Numbered from the stretch's first letter, positions 34,003-43,139 are shown. The stretch: DNA of 64,000 nucleotides from DASRWT01 sp963748485 (GCA_963748485.1 CAVVJF010000013.1:1-64000), one strand, 5' to 3'. A program made the numbers and translations. The notes: a model not told the origin generated them from the sequence alone.

Positions 34003-35519
34003 GTGGTCGCTGGTACGCCTCCGGCGACTGGAACGCGTTCTTCGCTCTCGCCCTCGACAACATGACCCAGCTGGTCATCCTGTCGAGCCTCCTCATCGGA
34101 GCGTTCGGCTTTCCCACCCACCTGGTGCTCTACGTGATGGTGCCGGGCACCGCGCTCGGGGTGCTCATCGGGGACCTTGCCTACACCTGGCTGGCGCGCT
34201 CGCTCATGCGCCGTGAGGGGCGCGCCGACGTGACGGCGATGCCGTTCGGCATCGACACGCCCTCGCTCTTCGGGATGGTGTTCGGCGTGCTCGGCCCCGC
34301 CAAGCTGATCACCGGGGACCCGATACTCGCCTGGAAGATCGGCATGGGCGTAACCGTCGCGATGGGCGTCTTCAAGGTCGCCCTGGCCTTCGCGGGCGAC
34401 TGGGCGCGCCGCGTGGTGCCGCGCGCGGCCCTCCTCGGCTCGATCGCGGGCGTGGCCATCCTGCTCATCGCCTTTCTGCCCGCGCTGAAGGTTTTCGGCG
34501 ATCCCCTCGTCGGCCTGGTCTCGCTCGCGCTCGTCCTGGTGACCCTGGTCGGCGGCGTGCGCCTGCCCGGCGCGTTCCCTGGCGCGTTCGCGGCCGTCCT
34601 CGCGGGCGCGGCCGTCTACTGGGGCCGCGCCGTCCTGGGCGGCGCCGCCCCTGCCCAGGTGGCTCTCGCGATCCCCGGTCTCCACCTGGCGATACCGTGG
34701 CCCACCACCGCCTGGCTCGAGACGGTCGACCAGCTCGGCCCGTACCTCGCGCTCGCCCTGCCGTTCGCGCTCGCCACCGTGATTGGCGGGATCGACACCA
34801 CCGAGTCGGCGATCGCGGCGGGCGACTCGTACCGGACGCGCGACATTCTCCTCACCGAGGCGGTGGCCACGATCGCGGCCGGAGTGGCAGGCGGGGTCGT
34901 GCAGAACACGCCCTACATCGGGCATCCCGCCTACAAGGCGATGGGCGCGCGGGCGGGCTACACGCTCGCCACCGGGCTCGTCATCGGGCTGGGGGCGGCG
35001 CTGGGCGTGATCCCGCTCCTCGTCGCGGTGCTGCCGGAAGCCGCCGTCGCGCCCATCCTGATCTTCATCGGACTCGAGATCACCGCGCAGGCCTTCGTGG
35101 CCTCGCCCCCACGCCACGCCGTCGCGGTGGCGATCGCGTTCATTCCCGCCGTGGCCGCGCTCGTGCTGATCGAGGGAAGCACTCTCCTCGCCGGCGTGGG
35201 GAAATCGGCGGCGGATCTCGGCGGCAGCGCGCGCCTCACCTGGGACAGCTTGCTCGTCCTGGGCAATGGCTTCATCGTGACGGCGCTGCTCTGGAGCGCG
35301 GCGGTGGTGGCCATGGTCGAGCGCCGGCTCGCTCTTGCCGCCGCCGTGCTCGGGATCGGGAGCCTGGGCGCGCTGGTGGGCGTCATCCACTCCCCGCTGC
35401 CCAGCGGGGCGCTCTACTGGCCGTGGTCGGTGGGGACGGGGACGCCGTTCCGGGTGGCCGGCGCGTACGGGCTGGCGGGGGCGGTGCTGCTCCTGCTCTC
35501 GGCGCTCCGGCGGCGCTAG
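33918..35519 (+). CDS. NCS2/xanthine-uracil permease-like transporter
   Basis: Integral membrane protein with about 12-14 segments in the nucleobase-ascorbate transporter / SulP-like fold. Features are the N-terminal ALDNMTQLVILSSLLIGAF, AMPFGIDTPSLFGMVFGVLGP (a loop typical of a putative NCS2-like permease group), and ATVIGGIDTTESAIAAGDSY, a substrate-site region. Substrate unknown; the closest well-known members move uracil, xanthine or adenine. The start is uncertain: GTG 33918 lies inside the preceding gene and would give an unusual Arg/Pro/Gly-rich N-terminus of about 25 residues, but no canonical start is found between it and the first membrane segment. Length up to 533. Confidence 0.8.
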   Translation: MVRRSRRPRPGARPPPGGSGTGGAPIRVGGRWYASGDWNAFFALALDNMTQLVILSSLLIGAFGFPTHLVLYVMVPGTALGVLIGDLAYTWLARSLMRREGRADVTAMPFGIDTPSLFGMVFGVLGPAKLITGDPILAWKIGMGVTVAMGVFKVALAFAGDWARRVVPRAALLGSIAGVAILLIAFLPALKVFGDPLVGLVSLALVLVTLVGGVRLPGAFPGAFAAVLAGAAVYWGRAVLGGAAPAQVALAIPGLHLAIPWPTTAWLETVDQLGPYLALALPFALATVIGGIDTTESAIAAGDSYRTRDILLTEAVATIAAGVAGGVVQNTPYIGHPAYKAMGARAGYTLATGLVIGLGAALGVIPLLVAVLPEAAVAPILIFIGLEITAQAFVASPPRHAVAVAIAFIPAVAALVLIEGSTLLAGVGKSAADLGGSARLTWDSLLVLGNGFIVTALLWSAAVVAMVERRLALAAAVLGIGSLGALVGVIHSPLPSGALYWPWSVGTGTPFRVAGAYGLAGAVLLLLSALRRR

Positions 35520-36838
35520 GGGCGCCCGAGCACATCCAGCATCTCGCGGTTGGTCGCGAACTTCAGCTCCTCGACCGCCGCCGCGGCGGCGTGCGCGCGC
35601 TCCGCCGCCTCGATCGTGACGACGTCGGAGTAGGCGATCACGGCGGCGCCGCGCGCCTTGAGGAGGTCGGCGACGCCGCCGATGACGCGCTCCGCTTCCG
35701 CGGCGGGCCGCGGGGGCCGCGCGGCCATCTCGGCGAGGATCTGCTTCACGCCGGTCTCGGCGTCGAGCCGCGCGCGGCCCACCACGCCATCGCTCGCCCG
35801 CCGCGCCCAGCCCACCACGTAGACGCCGTCGAGGGGGCGCGCGGCGGCGGGATCCCAGACCTGATACGAGGGATCCTCGCCGGGTCGGGTCACATACAGC
35901 CCATCCGCGTAGGGAAGGCCCGCGGCGGGATCCACGCGGTCGCCCACCGCGAACACCACGGTGTCGCAGGGCACGACGCTCACCTCCCCGGTCCCCACCG
36001 CCGCGATGCGATCGCCCTTTCGCTCGAGCCGCGTCTCCTCCACCTCGAGCCCGACCACCGTGTCCCCTTCCGCGCGCACGCGGCGCGGCGAGGCGAGGAA
36101 GCGGAAGGCGAGACGGGCTCGCGTGCGCGTCTCGGGCTCGGGACGCTGGCCCAGCGCGCGCAGCAGCGCGCCGGCATCCTGGCCCGCCGCCTCGAGGCGC
36201 GGCCGGATCCGCGCGATCTCCTGCCGGTAGAGGTCACGGTCGAACGCGTCCTCGATGTCCTCGAACTCGCGATCGTCGTACGCCTTCTCGTAGGGTCCCC
36301 GGCGCGCGATCGCGGTCACCGTGTCGCAATCGCAGAAGTGGACGCAGTAGTTGACGATGTCCACCATCACGTTGCCGACACCCACGATGACCACGCGCCG
36401 GCCCATGGGGAAGGGCTGCGCGCTGAAGGGCGGGAGGCGGTTGTAGTGATAGACGAGATCCTTGGCGTGGTAGACACCGGGCAGACGCTCGCCCTCGATC
36501 CCGAGGTACTTGGTGCCCTGGGCGCCGATGGCGAAGACGAGCGCGTCGAAGCCCGCCGCCCGGAGATCGTCGAGGGTCAGGTCACCCGCCTGCGCGACGG
36601 TGACATTGCCCAGATAGGTCACGCGGGCATCGGTGAGGATCTTCTGGAACTGCCGCCGGAGCCCGCCCTTCATCTTGTACTTGTCGAGGAAGATGCCGTA
36701 CTCGGCGAGCCCGCCCGGCTTGATGTCGCGGTTCAGGAGCAGAACGCGACAGCCGCCGGCGGCAAGCGCGCGGGCGGCGAAGAGGCCCGCGGGGCCGGCT
36801 CCGATCACCGCCACGACGTGAACCGTTTCGTGAGCCAC
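35516..36838 (-). CDS. FAD-dependent oxidoreductase (ferredoxin-NADP reductase / glutamate synthase small-chain-like)
   Basis: 440-residue two-dinucleotide-fold flavoprotein. The FAD motif VIGAGPAGLFAARAL is at the N-terminus; GGLAEYGIFLDKYKMK is typical of the GltD/FprA group; the NAD(P) motif is VVIVGVGNVMVDIVNY, with cysteine-rich VHFCDCDTV nearby; and the C-terminal FAD-binding segment is LDGVYVVGWARRASDGVVG. The likely reaction is electron transfer between NAD(P)H and a ferredoxin-like partner. A strong Shine-Dalgarno (GGGAGGTT) sits before GTG 36838, so I prefer it to the TTG at 36871. Confidence 0.88.
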   Translation of the reverse strand: MAHETVHVVAVIGAGPAGLFAARALAAGGCRVLLLNRDIKPGGLAEYGIFLDKYKMKGGLRRQFQKILTDARVTYLGNVTVAQAGDLTLDDLRAAGFDALVFAIGAQGTKYLGIEGERLPGVYHAKDLVYHYNRLPPFSAQPFPMGRRVVIVGVGNVMVDIVNYCVHFCDCDTVTAIARRGPYEKAYDDREFEDIEDAFDRDLYRQEIARIRPRLEAAGQDAGALLRALGQRPEPETRTRARLAFRFLASPRRVRAEGDTVVGLEVEETRLERKGDRIAAVGTGEVSVVPCDTVVFAVGDRVDPAAGLPYADGLYVTRPGEDPSYQVWDPAAARPLDGVYVVGWARRASDGVVGRARLDAETGVKQILAEMAARPPRPAAEAERVIGGVADLLKARGAAVIAYSDVVTIEAAERAHAAAAAVEELKFATNREMLDVLGRP

Positions 36839-36889
36839 TGGAACCTCCCGGGGGTAGACGCGAGTTGCCAAGATAGCATGGGCGACGGC

Positions 36890-36919
36890 TTGACCGTGTC
36901 CGCGCGCCGGGTGTTAAAT
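36890..36919 (+). promoter_or_regulatory. Promoter TTGACC-N18-TTAAAT for the cytochrome c gene
   Basis: -35 TTGACC (36890-36895) and -10 TTAAAT (36914-36919) with an 18-nt spacer; predicted transcription start about 36926, giving a ~37-nt leader that contains AGGAGGAG before the ATG at 36963. Confidence 0.6.
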
Positions 36920-36962
36920 GACCGGGTTGTGAAGGCCATCACGACGATCCAGGAGGAGCGGA

Positions 36963-37364
36963 ATGCGTAGAGCGTCACTCAGTGGCACCCTCGCCGCGGT
37001 CGCCATCGCCGGCTTGCTCGGCGCGGGCGCCGCGGGCGCGCAGGAATGGCATGCCCCCGCGGCCGACAAGGCCAAGAAGAACCCGGTGGGCGGCGGCGCC
37101 AAGGCGGTGGAGGCGGGAAAGAAGGTCGCGCAGGTCAACTGCGTGCTCTGTCACGGGGAATCCGGGAAGGGCAACGGGCCGGGCGCGGCCGCGCTCAATC
37201 CCAAGCCGGCCGACTGGACCTCGAAGCGCGTGCAGGATGAGAGCGACGGGGAGCTGTTCTGGAAGATCTCCAACGGGCGCGGTCCCATGCCGTCCTGGAA
37301 GCATCTGCCCGAGAACGACCGCTGGTCGGTTGTCCACTACATCCGCTCGCTCAAGGCGAAGTAG
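36963..37364 (+). CDS. Periplasmic class I cytochrome c
   Basis: 133 residues with a signal peptide (1-26, ending GAAGAQ). A single heme-attachment motif, C60-V-L-C63-H64, is followed by GESGKGNGPGAAAL. The likely distal Met ligand is M109 in GRGPMPSWKH, and the C-terminal helix RWSVVHYIRSLKAK is typical of small mono-heme carriers (cytochrome c551/c552, and the CccA-like domain in respiratory complexes). Role: periplasmic electron carrier. It has its own promoter and a strong Shine-Dalgarno (AGGAGGAG). Confidence 0.92.
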   Translation: MRRASLSGTLAAVAIAGLLGAGAAGAQEWHAPAADKAKKNPVGGGAKAVEAGKKVAQVNCVLCHGESGKGNGPGAAALNPKPADWTSKRVQDESDGELFWKISNGRGPMPSWKHLPENDRWSVVHYIRSLKAK

Positions 37365-37636
37365 GAAATCGTCTGGGCTCCCCGGTCCCTTTGGTTGCGA
37401 GGTGGGGCCGGGGTGACCCTTTACTTCACGCTAGCTCGCTCAAGAGTCAGAGAATCTTACGGTTTCGGATTTGTCTCCGTTGACCAGCCGCGCCGCACGT
37501 CCTCCGGCTACTCGAGGCTTAGAGTAATCAATAGGTTAACCAAAAATCCCCGGAGCCGACCGGTTGGCATGGGCGGTGCTATGTTGGGTTGGCCTATGCC
37601 GATGCTGAAGCGTGCGCGGCCCCGCCGGGCTCAGGC
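37365..37636 (+). other. Noncoding stretch with a relatively AT-rich patch
   Basis: 272 bp between the cytochrome c gene and the sensor kinase gene. The stretch 37440-37550 is clearly poorer in GC than its surroundings (TTACGGTTTCGGATTTG, AATCAATAGGTTAACC). No convincing gene is present; the open frames here lack family features and typical codon bias. A possible sigma-54 site lies at its right end. Confidence 0.5.
37564..37580 (+). promoter_or_regulatory. Candidate sigma-54 promoter (GG-N10-GC)
   Basis: TTGGCATGGGCGGTGCT matches the -24 element fully (TTGGCA) and keeps the invariant GG (37566-37567) and GC (37578-37579) ten bases apart. It lies 57 bp before the kinase ATG. Confidence 0.4.
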
Positions 37637-39982
37637 ATGACTGCCGACCCGACTTCCGGGGCGGGGCAGCGCCACATCGTGCAGGAGTCCATCTCGGAGA
37701 TCGGGCTCGCGCTGGAGGGTCTCCGCGAGCGCATCCGCCGGCTGGAGTCCGGCGAGGCTCCGCCGGCGCGTCCACCGGAGCCGGCGGGCGACGTCGTCGG
37801 GGCGGTGGATCCCGCCGCCCTGGCCGGAATTCAGGAGATCCTCTCCGTGCCCTCTTCGGGGCTGCCCGCCGGGGAGGTGTTCGGGCTCGTGATGGATCGG
37901 GCGGCGCGGCTCCTGGATGCCGATCGCGCCATGCTCTTCGTGCTCGACCCGGAGCGCGCGGCCCTCGTACCCACCGCGGCCCGGGGCTTCCGGCGCGATG
38001 ACCTCGGTGGGCTCGCGCTGGCTCCCGGTGAGGGCGTCGTGGGCCGCGCCTTCAGCGAGGGGCGGCCGCTCATGTATCGGCGCACCGCGGAGGTCGCGCC
38101 GCGCGATCCGTTCGTCTCGCGCTTTCCCGTCCGCGATGCGCTCGCCGTGCCCCTGCGCGCCGAGGCCCAGGTGGTGGGGGTGCTCTTCGCCGGTCGTCGC
38201 GGGCGCGGCATACCATTCACCACCGAGGACACCGTCCTCCTCTTGGTGATCGCTGATCGCGTCGCCACCGCGCTGAGCCATCAGCGTCTGGTCGATCGCG
38301 CGGCGGACCACCTGGCGCGGCTGCGTGAGCTACAGGTCTTCTCCGGTCAGGCGGTGGTCGGACGGGACCTCACCGAGGTTCTCGCTCGCGCCTGCGAGGT
38401 CGCCGGCCGGCTCCTCGGCGTGCGGGCGGCCGCCCTGGGCCTGCTCGAAGGTCACTCGCGGCTCCGGCTCGCCGCCAGCTCCGGGTTGTCCAAGGACGGG
38501 GTCGAGCGATGGTCCGCGGACGTCCATGCGGGACTCGCGCGTGACGTGTATGCCTCTGGGCTTCCCCTGGCCATCCGCGATCTGCGGGATCGGGCGGGAG
38601 ACGCGGAGGAGTTCCTCAGCGCGCTGGGGCTGCGCGCCGGCCTGCTCGTCCCGCTGCGCATCCACGAGCGGACGGTGGGCGTCCTCTATCTCGCCGACGA
38701 GCGGCCCCGTGAGTTCTCCGCCGACGAAGTCGAGGCGGTGCAGGTGCTGGCGACGCTCGCCGCCCTCGCCGTGGAGAACGAGCGCCTGTATGACGATGTG
38801 CGCCGCGCGCTGGACGCCATCGAGGCCGCCCAGGACCGTCTCGTCCAGACCGAGAAGGCCCGCGCGCTGGGCGGCATGGCGGGGGGCATCGCGCACGAGT
38901 TCAACAACATCCTCGCCATCATTCTCGGCAAGACCCAGCTCCTGCTCGCCCGCTCGGTGGACGAGACGGTACGCGAGGGCCTGGGCCACGTCGAGGAGGC
39001 CGCGTGGCGCGCGGCCGACATCGTCCGGCGGCTGCAGGGCTTCGCGGCCACGCGCCTGGACGACAGCAACGGTCCCATCGAGGTGAGCTCCCTCGTGCAC
39101 GACGCGGTGACCCTGACGCGCGGCCTCTGGAAGGACGAGGCGGAGGCGCGCGGTATCCGCATCGAGGTGACCCTCGATCTGGCGGATGCGCCCTCCGTGC
39201 GGGGCAATGCCGCGGAGCTGCGCGAAGCCGTCACCAATCTCGTGCTCAACGCCATCGATGCCATGCCGCGGGGCGGCCAGTTGAGCCTGGCGTCGCGCTC
39301 CCGTGACGGCGGCGTGGAGCTGTCGGTCTCGGACACCGGTGAGGGCATGCCGGAGGACGTGCGGGCGCGGATCTTCGAGCCCTTTTTCTCGACCCGCTCG
39401 CCCCTCCGGACCGGACTGGGTCTCTCGGTGGTGCACGGCATCGTGGCGCGTCATCGGGGGCGTATCGAGGTGGAGAGCGAGCTCGGCCGCGGGACACGGC
39501 TCCGGCTGTGGCTCCCCGCCGCCGCGTTGTCGCGCCCCGCGGCGACCGTGCCGGCCCGGGAGACACGACCCGCGGAGCCCGCTCCCGCGCGCGTCGAAAC
39601 GGGGCCGGGGCCCGCGCGCGTCCTCGTGCTCGAGGACGAGCAGCGCATCCGCGAGATGCTCGTGGACTCCCTCGGTCGCGCCGGCCACCACGTCGAGGCG
39701 GTCGCCGACGGGCTCGCCGGCCTCGCCCGCTTTCAGGGCGGTGACTTCGACGTCGTGCTCACCGACCTCTCGCTGCCCGAGCGCTCCGGCCTCGAGGTCG
39801 CGCGCGCGGTCAAGCGCATGCGGCCGGGCACGCCGGTGGTGTTGATCACGGGGTGGGGCCATCTGCTCGATCCCACGCTGCTTGCCCAGAGCGGGGTGGA
39901 CCTGACCCTCGTCAAACCCTTCCGTCTCGAGCGCGTGCTGGGTATTCTCGAGGACGCGCTCCGCCTCCGCCGTCCCGCCTGA
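37637..39982 (+). CDS. GAF-GAF hybrid histidine kinase with C-terminal receiver domain
   Basis: 781-residue cytosolic sensor. After a short coiled coil, GAF domain 1 spans about 65-215 and GAF 2 about 235-385. The phosphoacceptor H420 lies in GIAHEFNNILAIILGKTQ; the N-box is NLVLNAIDAMPRGG, the G1-box DTGEGMPED, and the F/G2 boxes FEPFFSTRSPLRTGLGLSVV. The receiver domain begins near 665 (RVLVLEDEQRIREML), with phosphoacceptor D710 in VVLTDLSLPE and the lysine in LVKPF. No DNA-binding output is present, so it probably works through phosphotransfer to another protein. Start at ATG 37637; a TTG at 37589 would extend it by 16 residues. Confidence 0.92.
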   Translation: MTADPTSGAGQRHIVQESISEIGLALEGLRERIRRLESGEAPPARPPEPAGDVVGAVDPAALAGIQEILSVPSSGLPAGEVFGLVMDRAARLLDADRAMLFVLDPERAALVPTAARGFRRDDLGGLALAPGEGVVGRAFSEGRPLMYRRTAEVAPRDPFVSRFPVRDALAVPLRAEAQVVGVLFAGRRGRGIPFTTEDTVLLLVIADRVATALSHQRLVDRAADHLARLRELQVFSGQAVVGRDLTEVLARACEVAGRLLGVRAAALGLLEGHSRLRLAASSGLSKDGVERWSADVHAGLARDVYASGLPLAIRDLRDRAGDAEEFLSALGLRAGLLVPLRIHERTVGVLYLADERPREFSADEVEAVQVLATLAALAVENERLYDDVRRALDAIEAAQDRLVQTEKARALGGMAGGIAHEFNNILAIILGKTQLLLARSVDETVREGLGHVEEAAWRAADIVRRLQGFAATRLDDSNGPIEVSSLVHDAVTLTRGLWKDEAEARGIRIEVTLDLADAPSVRGNAAELREAVTNLVLNAIDAMPRGGQLSLASRSRDGGVELSVSDTGEGMPEDVRARIFEPFFSTRSPLRTGLGLSVVHGIVARHRGRIEVESELGRGTRLRLWLPAAALSRPAATVPARETRPAEPAPARVETGPGPARVLVLEDEQRIREMLVDSLGRAGHHVEAVADGLAGLARFQGGDFDVVLTDLSLPERSGLEVARAVKRMRPGTPVVLITGWGHLLDPTLLAQSGVDLTLVKPFRLERVLGILEDALRLRRPA

Positions 39983-40005
39983 TCGCGGCGCGGGGCCCGT
40001 CCCTC

Positions 40006-40932
40006 ATGCGTCTCGCCGCGATCGACCTCGGCACCAACATGATTCGCCTGCTCGTCGCCGACGCCGCGGGCGGCGACTGGCGCGCGGTGGACCAGGCCCA
40101 GCGCGTGACGCGGCTTGGGGAAGGGCAGGAGCCGGGCGGGGCCCTCCGGCCGGGTCCGATGGCGCGCACGCTCGACACCGTCGTCGAGCTCGTCCGTCGG
40201 GCGGAAGCCGCCGGCGCCGCGCGGGTGCGCATCACCGCCACCAGCGCCGTGCGGGAAGCCGCGAACCGGGCGCCATTCGTGACGCGGCTCGAGTCGGCGA
40301 CGGGCCGGGCGGTGGAGGTGCTGACGGGTGAGGACGAGGCGCGCCTGACCCTGCTGGGCGTTCGCTCGGGGCTGCCGGGACTCGCCGAGCCCTTCGTGGT
40401 GCTCGACATCGGCGGGGGCAGCACCGAGCTCGCCCTCGCCCGCGACGGCCGGCTCGAGCGCGCGGTGAGCCTGCGGCTCGGGGTCGTAGCCCTCGCCGGC
40501 CGCCATGCGCCCGATGGGCGGGTCGCCCCCGCGTCGCTCGCGGCCCTGCGCGACGAGATCACCGCGCGACTCCATCAGGAGATCCCCGAGGCCATCGCCG
40601 CCGCCGGCGCGCGCTGCCTCGTCGGGACCGCCGGCACGGTGACCACGCTCGCCGCCCTCGACCTTGGGCTCGTCGCCTACGACGCCGCCCGCGTGCAGGG
40701 CCACACGCTGACGCGCGCGGCCATCGGGCGGCTGCTCGAGCGGCTGGCCGCCCTCACGCACGCCGAGCGGGGCGCGCTGCCGTCGCTCGAGCCCGGGCGG
40801 GCCGACCTCATTGTGCCGGGTACCGTCATCTGCCTCGCCGCCATGTCGCGCGTGGGCTTCGACGTCCTCACCGTAAGCGACCGCGGCCTCCGGGAGGGAA
40901 TTCTCTGTGAGATACTGAGCGCCGTCCGATGA
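40006..40932 (+). CDS. Ppx/GppA family phosphatase
   Basis: 308-residue exopolyphosphatase / guanosine pentaphosphate phosphatase-family enzyme with the actin-like ATPase fold. Motifs are IDLGTNMIRLLVAD at the N-terminus, ITATSAVREAANR (about residue 77), LTGEDEARLTLLG, and the second nucleotide motif LDIGGGSTELAL (about 131). It lacks the extra C-terminal HD domain of full-length E. coli Ppx and GppA, like the short bacterial members. It may shape (p)ppGpp or polyphosphate pools. Overlaps the following gene's ATG by 4 nt. Confidence 0.9.
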   Translation: MRLAAIDLGTNMIRLLVADAAGGDWRAVDQAQRVTRLGEGQEPGGALRPGPMARTLDTVVELVRRAEAAGAARVRITATSAVREAANRAPFVTRLESATGRAVEVLTGEDEARLTLLGVRSGLPGLAEPFVVLDIGGGSTELALARDGRLERAVSLRLGVVALAGRHAPDGRVAPASLAALRDEITARLHQEIPEAIAAAGARCLVGTAGTVTTLAALDLGLVAYDAARVQGHTLTRAAIGRLLERLAALTHAERGALPSLEPGRADLIVPGTVICLAAMSRVGFDVLTVSDRGLREGILCEILSAVR

Positions 40933-41936
40933 CGAGCGCGATGCGCGAGCTCACCGTCCTCGACTACCACACCGAGGGCGAGCCGATGCGGATCGTGGTG
41001 GACGGGGTCCCGCCGGTGCCCGGCGCTTCCCTGATGGCGCGCAGTGAGTGGCTCGCCGCCCACGGGCGCGACCTGATGGGCTTCATCCTCTACGAGCCTC
41101 GCGGGCACGCGGCCATGTGCGCGGCCATTCTCACCGAGCCGGTGGATCCGGCCGCGCAGGTGGGCGTGCTGTTCATCGAGCCCCTGGGCCCCGTGCACAT
41201 GTGCGGGCACGGCGCCATCGCCGTCGCGACCATGCTGGTGGAGACCGGACGCGTGCCGGCCACCGAGCCCGAGACCACCGTGATCCTCGAGACCCCGGCC
41301 GGGCTCGTGTCCTGCCGGGTCCGTCACGCGGGCGGCCGCGCGGCGGACGCGACCTTCCGCAACGTGCCCGCCTTTTCGGCGCGCCTCGACGCGGTGGTGG
41401 AGGTGGACGGGCTGGGCCGGGTGCCGTTCGACCTCGCCTACGGCGGACACTTCTACGCCATGGTGCCGGCAGCCGCGGTGGGCCTGCGCCTCGAGCCCGC
41501 CGCGGCCGCACGCATCATCGAAGTGGGCGAGCGCATCCGGGCGCGGATCGAAGCCGAGGTGCCGCTGGTGCATCCGGGGATGCCGGGGGCGCGCGGGCTG
41601 CTCTACATCCAGTTCTACGAGCCCGCTCGTCGTCCGGACGCGCGCCTGCGCAACGCCGTCGTGGTGGCACCTGCGGGCCTCGACCGCTCGCCGTGCGGGA
41701 CGGGGACGAGCGCGCGCCTCGCCAACCTGCACGCGCGGGGCGCGCTCGAGGTGGGCGAGCCCTTCGGGCACGAGTCCATCATCGGCACCCTCTTCGTGGG
41801 CCGGATCGCGGGCCTCACGCAGGTGGGGGGCCAGCCCGCCATTGTTCCCGAGATCACCGGCCGCGCATGGCCCATGGGCCGCGCGACGCTCCTGCTGGAC
41901 CCGCGCGATCCGTTTCCCGCGGGCTTTCTCGTCTAG
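40929..41936 (+). CDS. Proline racemase / hydroxyproline epimerase family
   Basis: 335-residue cofactor-independent isomerase of the proline racemase superfamily. Both catalytic cysteines are present: in PVHMCGHGAIA (about residue 90) and in LDRSPCGTGTSARLA (about 255). This favours the racemase/epimerase activity (proline racemase or 4-hydroxyproline 2-epimerase) over the dehydratase, in which the first Cys is Thr. Further family segments are DYHTEGEPMRIVVDG and GTLFVGRIAGLTQVGGQPAI. The start overlaps the phosphatase stop (ATGA). Confidence 0.9.
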   Translation: MTSAMRELTVLDYHTEGEPMRIVVDGVPPVPGASLMARSEWLAAHGRDLMGFILYEPRGHAAMCAAILTEPVDPAAQVGVLFIEPLGPVHMCGHGAIAVATMLVETGRVPATEPETTVILETPAGLVSCRVRHAGGRAADATFRNVPAFSARLDAVVEVDGLGRVPFDLAYGGHFYAMVPAAAVGLRLEPAAAARIIEVGERIRARIEAEVPLVHPGMPGARGLLYIQFYEPARRPDARLRNAVVVAPAGLDRSPCGTGTSARLANLHARGALEVGEPFGHESIIGTLFVGRIAGLTQVGGQPAIVPEITGRAWPMGRATLLLDPRDPFPAGFLV

Positions 41937-42053
41937 GACGGACAGTGCCGAAATGTTGACGCCGGTGTTCCCGGTGCGTCCTTCCCCTGACACGCAGCCT
42001 TTGCGCCCGGCCGTAAGCCCCGAGGAAACCGCTCGTTCTGGAGGTGGGGGGAG

Positions 42054-42512
42054 GTGGCACACCGTGTGCCTCTGGATGAGGCCATGGATGCCGTGCTGGG
42101 GAGCCGCTACCGTCGGTGGCTCGAGGTAATCCTAGCGCTCTACACGCTCGGCCTCCTCTACGTCTACTTCCGCCCCCAGTCCATCCCGACCTCGCTCGCA
42201 GAGGGCAACGAGCAGGCCATCTGGCCGTGGGCGGTGTGGGGCGTGGTCGGGGCGATGAGCGGCGTCCTCGCGCTGTCCGGCCTCTTCGTCGCCTTCTTCC
42301 TGCTCTACTCGCCGGTGTACCTGGCCGCGCGGGGCATGGTCTTCGTGGGCAAGGGCGGCTGGGTGGACCGCCGCGAGCTACGCTTCTACAGCGCCTGCTT
42401 CATCATGCTGTGCTCGCTGCTCGTGATCGCGATCCTCAGCCCCGTCGCCGCCGCCGCCGTCTTCATTCTCATCGCCGGCTCCGCGCACCTGCTCTGGCGC
42501 GCGTTTCTTTAG
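42054..42512 (+). CDS. Small membrane protein of unknown function
   Basis: 152 residues with three predicted membrane helices (about residues 24-40, 56-92 and 113-145). It has an N-terminal amphipathic region and a short basic loop, GKGGWVDRRELRF, before the last helices. No family recognised. GTG 42054 follows a purine-rich Shine-Dalgarno-like AGGTGGGGGGAGG; ATG 42084 (MDAVLGSRYRR) is an alternative. It stands alone between the racemase gene and a hairpin. Confidence 0.65.
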   Translation: MAHRVPLDEAMDAVLGSRYRRWLEVILALYTLGLLYVYFRPQSIPTSLAEGNEQAIWPWAVWGVVGAMSGVLALSGLFVAFFLLYSPVYLAARGMVFVGKGGWVDRRELRFYSACFIMLCSLLVIAILSPVAAAAVFILIAGSAHLLWRAFL

Positions 42513-42540
42513 TCGCTCCAGCGCCGCGCCGGCCGCGCGT

Positions 42541-42558
42541 GCCGGGCTTCCGCCCGGC
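42541..42558 (+). terminator. Hairpin, possible terminator, between the membrane protein and HNH genes
   Basis: GCCGGGC-TTCC-GCCCGGC, a perfect 7-bp stem with a tetraloop, lies 29 bp after the membrane-protein stop and just upstream of the next promoter. No U-run follows, so termination efficiency is uncertain. Confidence 0.4.
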
Positions 42559-42568
42559 GCCCCGCAAG

Positions 42569-42597
42569 TTGACAGTCCCCGGCCCGCTGTCTATCCT
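42569..42597 (+). promoter_or_regulatory. Promoter TTGACA-N17-TATCCT for the HNH gene
   Basis: Consensus -35 TTGACA (42569-42574) and -10 TATCCT (42592-42597) with the ideal 17-nt spacer. The ATG is 11 nt after the -10, so the leader would be about 4-5 nt. Confidence 0.65.
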
Positions 42598-42608
42598 AGC
42601 GAAAGGCC

Positions 42609-43139
42609 ATGGATGACTTGGCGGTGCTGGTGCTGAACTACACGTACGAGCCGCTGCACTTCACCAACGCCAAGCGGGCGATCACCCTCCTGCTGAGCGG
42701 CAAGGCCGAGAGCGTGGAAGCCTCCCCCCGGGTCGTGCGCTCGCCCTCCCGCGCCTACCCGCTGCCCGCCGTCATCCGGCTCGCCTCGTACATTCGGAAG
42801 CCGTTCCTGGAGCGGGTCGCTTTCAACAAGAAGAACATCGTCCGGCGCGACGGCTACACCTGCCAGTACTGCGCGCGGCGCGGCGAGAAGCTCACGGTGG
42901 ACCACATCATGCCCCGCTCGCGGGGGGGCCAGACGACCTGGACCAACGTGGTGGCGGCCTGCCTGCGCTGCAACCTCTTCAAGGGCAACCGGACGGTGGA
43001 GGAGGCTCGATTGCGGCTGATCCGCGAGCCCATCCACCCGCAGTTCCTCTTCTCCGTCCACCTCCTCCGGCATCCCCACGCCTCATCCTTCCTCGACTCC
43101 TGGCGGAAGTATCTGGTGGCGGTGCCGTCGAGCTTCTGA
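42609..43139 (+). CDS. HNH endonuclease family protein
   Basis: 176-residue nuclease-fold protein. The N-terminal part (VLNYTYEPLHFTNAKRAITL) is conserved in a widespread group of bacterial HNH proteins of unknown role. The HNH core is YTCQYCARRGEKLTVDHIMP (first CxxC, the DH pair) followed by SRGGQTTWTNVVAACLRCN (Asn and second CxxC) and the final KGNRT, so the zinc ribbon and catalytic His are complete. It lies directly upstream of uvrB (5 bp) and might act in DNA repair, though such genes also stand alone. Confidence 0.9.
   Translation: MDDLAVLVLNYTYEPLHFTNAKRAITLLLSGKAESVEASPRVVRSPSRAYPLPAVIRLASYIRKPFLERVAFNKKNIVRRDGYTCQYCARRGEKLTVDHIMPRSRGGQTTWTNVVAACLRCNLFKGNRTVEEARLRLIREPIHPQFLFSVHLLRHPHASSFLDSWRKYLVAVPSSF

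Noticed and set aside
37395..37640. 81-codon open frame in the gap before the sensor kinase
   Set aside because: No Shine-Dalgarno, atypical composition, no motif, and it overlaps the kinase start.
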